Source: Candidatus Geocrenenecus huangii (GTDB lineage Archaea; Thermoproteota; Nitrososphaeria_A; Caldarchaeales; Wolframiiraptoraceae). Taken from it: a stretch of DNA of 64,000 bases. The stretch covers positions 1-64,000 of the forward strand of contig JALNKM010000002.1 in assembly GCA_023268155.1 (NCBI GenBank), given 5' to 3'. Within the stretch, counting starts at the first letter, position 1; each line of letters opens with the position of its first letter. This document shows, one piece after another, positions 61,222-64,000 of this stretch. The notes under the pieces are model-generated. The model had not been told where the DNA came from. It was given only the letters and a program-made list of their open reading frames with translations, and made no database searches. The translations under genes were made by a program, and so were the position numbers.

Positions 61222-62214
61222 TTAATAAATGCGGTTATTATTGAGGTCGTTTATAATCTTCTTTATCTCCTTAAGCGCCCATAGTGTTCTAGGTCCTGTA
61301 GGCGCGCCTACCACTATCTGGGTGTACCCTATCTCGACTATCTCTCTAATTCTCTCCTCGAGCACTTTAGGATGCCCAACGATCGCTAATCTCTCAACCA
61401 CTTCTACATCGAGGAGGTCGTATAGCTTTAGCCAATCTGCTCTCTGAACTGCTTCTCTTATCTTTACCATCTTATCTTCTTCTATATCTATACTGTCTAT
61501 TATCTTTTCTGGAAGCCCTGACAGTATGTAGGCAGCGTAAGGAGTCACTGTTTTGACAGCTCTCCTAAGATCCACATCTAAGGAGATCGTTAGATACGCT
61601 GCTAAGTCGATCTCTTCTATCCTTTTACCAGCTTTCTCCACTCCCTTCATTACCTCGCCGTACGCCCATCTCAAATCTTCAACAGCTGAGTAGTTTACTA
61701 GTACGCCATCCCCTATCTCTCCACTTAATTGAAGCATCCTGGGACCTTGAGCGCCAACATACAGTAGTAAATTGCCTCTAGGGTTAAAGTCTAACCTACC
61801 ATGTATATTATCTCTTAATGTTATCCTTTTCTCAGTTAATAATTTACGAATGATTGTCGCTGCTTCTCTAACTTTCTCCAATGGCTTAACTCTTTCTATG
61901 CCAAGGCTTTCAAGAACTGTCTTGTCTCCCGCTCCTATGGCCAGTCTAACTCTTCCCGGAGCGATCTCTAGAAGTGATGCAGATAATTGAGCTATCACAA
62001 ATGGGTTTACAGTGTATGGATTAACTACGCCTAGACCTATCCAGACTCTATCAATGTTCTTCAATAAATGTGAAGCTATGATAAAGCTACTTCTATTGTG
62101 TGGATGCTCGCTTAGCCATACGCCTGGAAATCCGAGATCGCCGATAATATATGTTAATAAGTCGATCTTCCATAAAGGATCTTTTGGGACGACTTCTACT
62201 GTGAATACCGTCAT
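61222..62214 (-). CDS. LLM-class oxidoreductase (Mer-like, F420 family)
   Basis: A 330-residue TIM-barrel luciferase-like protein. GFPGVWLSEHPHNRSSF, LGVVNPYTVNPFVIAQLSASL and RVRLAIGAGDKTVLESLGI near residue 95 are the pattern of F420-dependent methylenetetrahydromethanopterin reductase. YVGAQGPRMLQLSGEIGDGVLVN and VVGAPTGPRTLWAL are also characteristic. The family reduces F420- or FMN-linked substrates. Other methanogenesis or C1 genes are not in the window. It overlaps the preceding small gene by four bases. Confidence 0.88.
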   Translation of the reverse strand: MTVFTVEVVPKDPLWKIDLLTYIIGDLGFPGVWLSEHPHNRSSFIIASHLLKNIDRVWIGLGVVNPYTVNPFVIAQLSASLLEIAPGRVRLAIGAGDKTVLESLGIERVKPLEKVREAATIIRKLLTEKRITLRDNIHGRLDFNPRGNLLLYVGAQGPRMLQLSGEIGDGVLVNYSAVEDLRWAYGEVMKGVEKAGKRIEEIDLAAYLTISLDVDLRRAVKTVTPYAAYILSGLPEKIIDSIDIEEDKMVKIREAVQRADWLKLYDLLDVEVVERLAIVGHPKVLEERIREIVEIGYTQIVVGAPTGPRTLWALKEIKKIINDLNNNRIY

Positions 62215-62480
62215 CTCGGGTTTTCAGCCCCCAGCTCATCTAGTATCTTCTTGAACTTTGCAGGCTCAGCTATTGACACAGCATATACGAGTTCTCCTAT
62301 GAGCTCATCTCTGCTAAATCCTCCCTCCCTATAAGCTTTATTTATCTTCCATCCAACATCATCTGGAACCATCTCCAAATTAACAGAGGACAACAGTATG
62401 TCAAGTAATTCTTCCACTAGAGATCCTCTATCCTCGATTGATAGTTTCCTGATAATTTCTAGGAATCTATCTATGCTCAT
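62211..62480 (-). CDS. Small helical partner protein of the LLM oxidoreductase
   Basis: An 89-residue helical protein: SIDRFLEIIRKLSIEDRGSLVEELLDILL, then VNLEMVPDDVGWKINKAYREGG, and an alanine-rich end. The last four bases overlap the start of the LLM gene, so translation is coupled. There are no transmembrane or cysteine features. A TATA-like stretch about 30 bases upstream of the ATG (TTTTTAAATCC on the minus strand) suggests a leaderless operon. No known family was recognised. Confidence 0.65.
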   Translation of the reverse strand: MSIDRFLEIIRKLSIEDRGSLVEELLDILLSSVNLEMVPDDVGWKINKAYREGGFSRDELIGELVYAVSIAEPAKFKKILDELGAENPR

Positions 62481-62520
62481 GTATCCTCGTATAGCTTAAG
62501 AAAATGTAGGGATTTAAAAA

Positions 62521-62660
62521 TACTAGTATATAAAAAGCAGGGTTTAGAGACCTATCTGAAGGGTGTTTGGCAACCCAGTTAGCATCAAATCCTACAAACC
62601 TCGTTGTAGGCCTTTAGGGGCCTATTCTCTGAGAGTCTACATATGCGTGGAGACGATGAG
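62521..62660 (+). other. TATA-led structured intergenic segment, possible small RNA
   Basis: TATATAAAA at about 62527-62535 is a strong TATA match. About 25 bases on, the sequence folds: CCTACAA pairs with TTGTAGG (7 bp, 6-base loop; about 62593-62612). The flanks GGGT/ACCC and GGCCT/AGGGGCC offer further short stems. There is no open frame. Either a small structured RNA or the leader of the decayed zinc-ribbon frame beyond is possible; no family was recognised. Confidence 0.3.
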
Positions 62661-62735
62661 TGAGACCTAATAGCTTTAGTTATCCGATGTACTGCATCTC
62701 ATAGAGTTTGTGGACAGGCTAAAAGTCTTCTATAT

Positions 62736-62892
62736 CATCTTGACTGATAACGTAGTGATGGTTTCAGAGCTGAGGAACCAGGTGAGTTTGGAGATTCCGT
62801 ATTTTATAGGTGTCCTGAATGCGGTGCTGAGTTCTCTCTCAAAGACTTTAAGAAAGATCGTAGATAGATTAGTCGAAGGAGGGAAATCCATT
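62736..62892 (+). pseudogene. Zinc-ribbon coding remnant
   Basis: One frame through 62736-62856 reads SDGFRAEEPGEFGDSVFYRC, PECGAEFSLKDFKKDRR and a TAG stop. It includes a C-x2-C knuckle (RCPECGAEFS). The same frame is open again just before the intact small frame at 62949. It looks like the broken 5' part of a gene whose 3' part remains. The 65-residue frame in another register (62710-62907) has no recognisable domain. No start codon or family can be assigned. Confidence 0.4.
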
Positions 62893-62948
62893 AAGACGTA
62901 TCTGTAGGAGATGTAAGAGAGATAGATTATATCATCGGTTATGATATA

Positions 62949-63122
62949 ATGATGATAGGATACTGCATTACAATCTACGATGGCAAACCACGATATTATA
63001 GAGATGAAATATGCGATCGAATCTTTGAAGAGAGAAAGAAGTTCATATGTCCGAGATGCTACTTCACGTCATCCAATCTAGAAGATATAGTAGAAGTAAG
63101 GAATGATACACGAGTGAAGTAG
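62949..63122 (+). CDS. Small zinc-ribbon-like protein (possibly 3' part of a broken gene)
   Basis: A 57-residue frame: MMIGYCITIYDGKPRYYRDE, then ICDRIFEERKKFICPRCYF and an acidic end. Its four cysteines, two in GYCITIYDG/DEICDR and two in ICPRC, could bind zinc. It is in the same reading frame as the upstream zinc-ribbon remnant, which is broken by two stops. It may therefore be what survives of a longer double-zinc-ribbon protein. It is followed by a 63-base gap before the next TATA box. Confidence 0.45.
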   Translation: MMIGYCITIYDGKPRYYRDEICDRIFEERKKFICPRCYFTSSNLEDIVEVRNDTRVK

Positions 63123-63208
63123 CGATAAAGATTAGTAAGTAAGATGTATTGTATGTGTTGCTAAGCTCTTAAATTTAAAGCTTAGACATTATTACATTTG
63201 AATGGAGA

Positions 63209-64000
63209 TTGGGAGAATATTGGTTTAAGTATGGGGTTACAGAAGTTTTCGCAGATATAAGTGACGAAGTTAGAGTTGATAAGATATCTACATCATACTC
63301 TAGTTTGAAATATGACTATTCCGTAATCTCGAAGATAGCTAACGAAATCGCCGAAGGTGAGAATATAGCCTTAATCTTTGATTATTCGTCTTCCAGAGAT
63401 CTCGATCTGCTGAAGTCCCTAATCGCAGAGCTTGAGGCTAAAGGGGTTGAAAAGAACAAGTTCAGGATCTTGGCTTCTTCATGGAGGATTAATCGGAAAA
63501 TCTTAGAGAAAGAAATAGAGGAGATCTTGAAACCATATAGAGGCAACATAATCTACCCATGGAGCGAGAGCAAAGTAGAGTATAAAGGGTTCATGATCTC
63601 GAGAAGTATTATTGACTCACAAGTTAAAATCTACATATCTACGATTCTCCCACACGGTATACTGGGATTTCCATCTATAAGCAACTCACTTAAACTTTCA
63701 GGGTGGATTAATGGAGATATAATGGATGATAGTAGTTACTGGTTTAAGTTAAGAGATGAATTAGATTTTATGGGGGTCTGCATCGCAGGCGATAATGTTT
63801 ATTCTGGATATCTGTATGAGATTGAGAATGAATGCCTTAAGAACACCGTGGATAAGTATACCGTGAAGGTCGATTATGAGGCAGACATACTGCTCGTAGA
63901 TGGATTAGGATGGCCGTGGGACTCGACGCTTGAGGACAGCTTACATATAGTAAACCTGGTATGCGAGGGGGTTCGAGAAGGAGGGTTGATCGGTTTAATA
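63209..64000 (+). CDS. LarA/DUF2088-like protein, cut by window end
   Basis: An uninterrupted frame from TTG at 63209 to the window end encodes 264 residues. The N-terminal EYWFKYGVTEVFADISDE matches the opening strand pair of LarA-type (nickel-pincer lactate racemase) proteins. IALIFDYSSSRDLDLLKSLIAELEAKGV and ILPHGILGFPSISNSLKLSG follow in order. ADILLVDGLGWPWDSTLEDSL resembles the C-terminal LarA block. Key positions differ: the expected GTHR reads SSWR, and the GGxK segment after the PH motif is altered. A TATA-like TTTAAAG about 30 bases upstream suggests a leaderless start. Likely a divergent, perhaps non-racemase, member. Confidence 0.6.
   Translation, partial: MGEYWFKYGVTEVFADISDEVRVDKISTSYSSLKYDYSVISKIANEIAEGENIALIFDYSSSRDLDLLKSLIAELEAKGVEKNKFRILASSWRINRKILEKEIEEILKPYRGNIIYPWSESKVEYKGFMISRSIIDSQVKIYISTILPHGILGFPSISNSLKLSGWINGDIMDDSSYWFKLRDELDFMGVCIAGDNVYSGYLYEIENECLKNTVDKYTVKVDYEADILLVDGLGWPWDSTLEDSLHIVNLVCEGVREGGLIGLI

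Overview
The window is archaeal chromosome. It carries an archaeal histone, a group II thermosome subunit, eIF6, deoxyhypusine synthase, archaeosine tRNA-guanine transglycosylase, Nep1, the RNase P protein Rpp21, ribosomal proteins eS19, eL39 and eL31, a PDCD5-type protein, an SmAP3-like Sm protein, archaeal-type adenylate kinase, the A-type ATPase proteolipid and type II methionine aminopeptidase. AT-rich DNA with GC-rich tRNAs, tRNA introns, frequent TTG/GTG starts, TATA boxes about 25-30 bases before start codons (leaderless genes) and a CFI-box C-terminal domain fit a thermophilic member of the TACK group. The exact lineage cannot be fixed from this window.

Layout. 1-3,320: an intact UbiA prenyltransferase, a decayed geranylgeranyl reductase, an FAH-family enzyme and a truncated helicase. 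3,466-9,117: a secreted or membrane protein, then a glycan group (DUF354, GPT-type phosphoglycosyltransferase, small membrane protein, Gfo/Idh dehydrogenase), then a broken second UbiA gene. 9,092-12,271: an HSDR_N-like nuclease with an altered catalytic motif, MtnA, a VIT/CCC1-like membrane protein and DUF211. 12,582-15,201: a tRNA-Ser-bounded segment with a 5' tRNA fragment, a CFI-box surface protein, a GC-rich gene-free stretch and tRNA-Ser(GCU). 15,653-23,674: ATPase K, a bis-heme membrane protein plus nitroreductase pair, TrmI, AdkA, a zinc-ribbon coiled-coil protein, histone, thermosome, Nudix and TrmB. 23,876-27,617: UPF0182, a membrane-tethered Hsp20-like protein and PspC, which may be an envelope-stress group. 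27,688-35,701: translation and RNA housekeeping (DHS, regulator, DUF424, eIF6, PAC2, TgtA, beta-CASP nuclease, CoA-binding protein, OsmC). 35,762-38,041: two intron-containing tRNA-Gly genes around a processive GT2 glycosyltransferase.

38,247-41,844 is an iron/redox island: 2TM protein, two tandem HHE proteins, PqqD-like protein, ferritin-like protein and TauE/SafE exporter. 41,850-44,674 is a ribosome/RNase P block. It is followed by a solitary cytosine-5 DNA methyltransferase and an isolated NuoL-NuoM pair. 49,364-64,000 holds an endonuclease III remnant, a DMT transporter, an ornithine cyclodeaminase homologue, a secreted subtilase, an Sm/DUF1512/zinc-ribbon group, MetAP, TrpRS, an alpha/beta hydrolase, an F420-type flavin-independent LLM oxidoreductase with a small partner, zinc-ribbon remnants, and a LarA-like gene running off the end.

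Four items stand out: the nitroreductase with a ferric-reductase-type bis-heme partner (16,164-17,482), the UPF0182/Hsp20-like pair, the beta-CASP gene with no standard start codon at its conserved N-terminus (33,422), and the odd tRNA structures. No CRISPR array, IS element or rRNA gene was seen.
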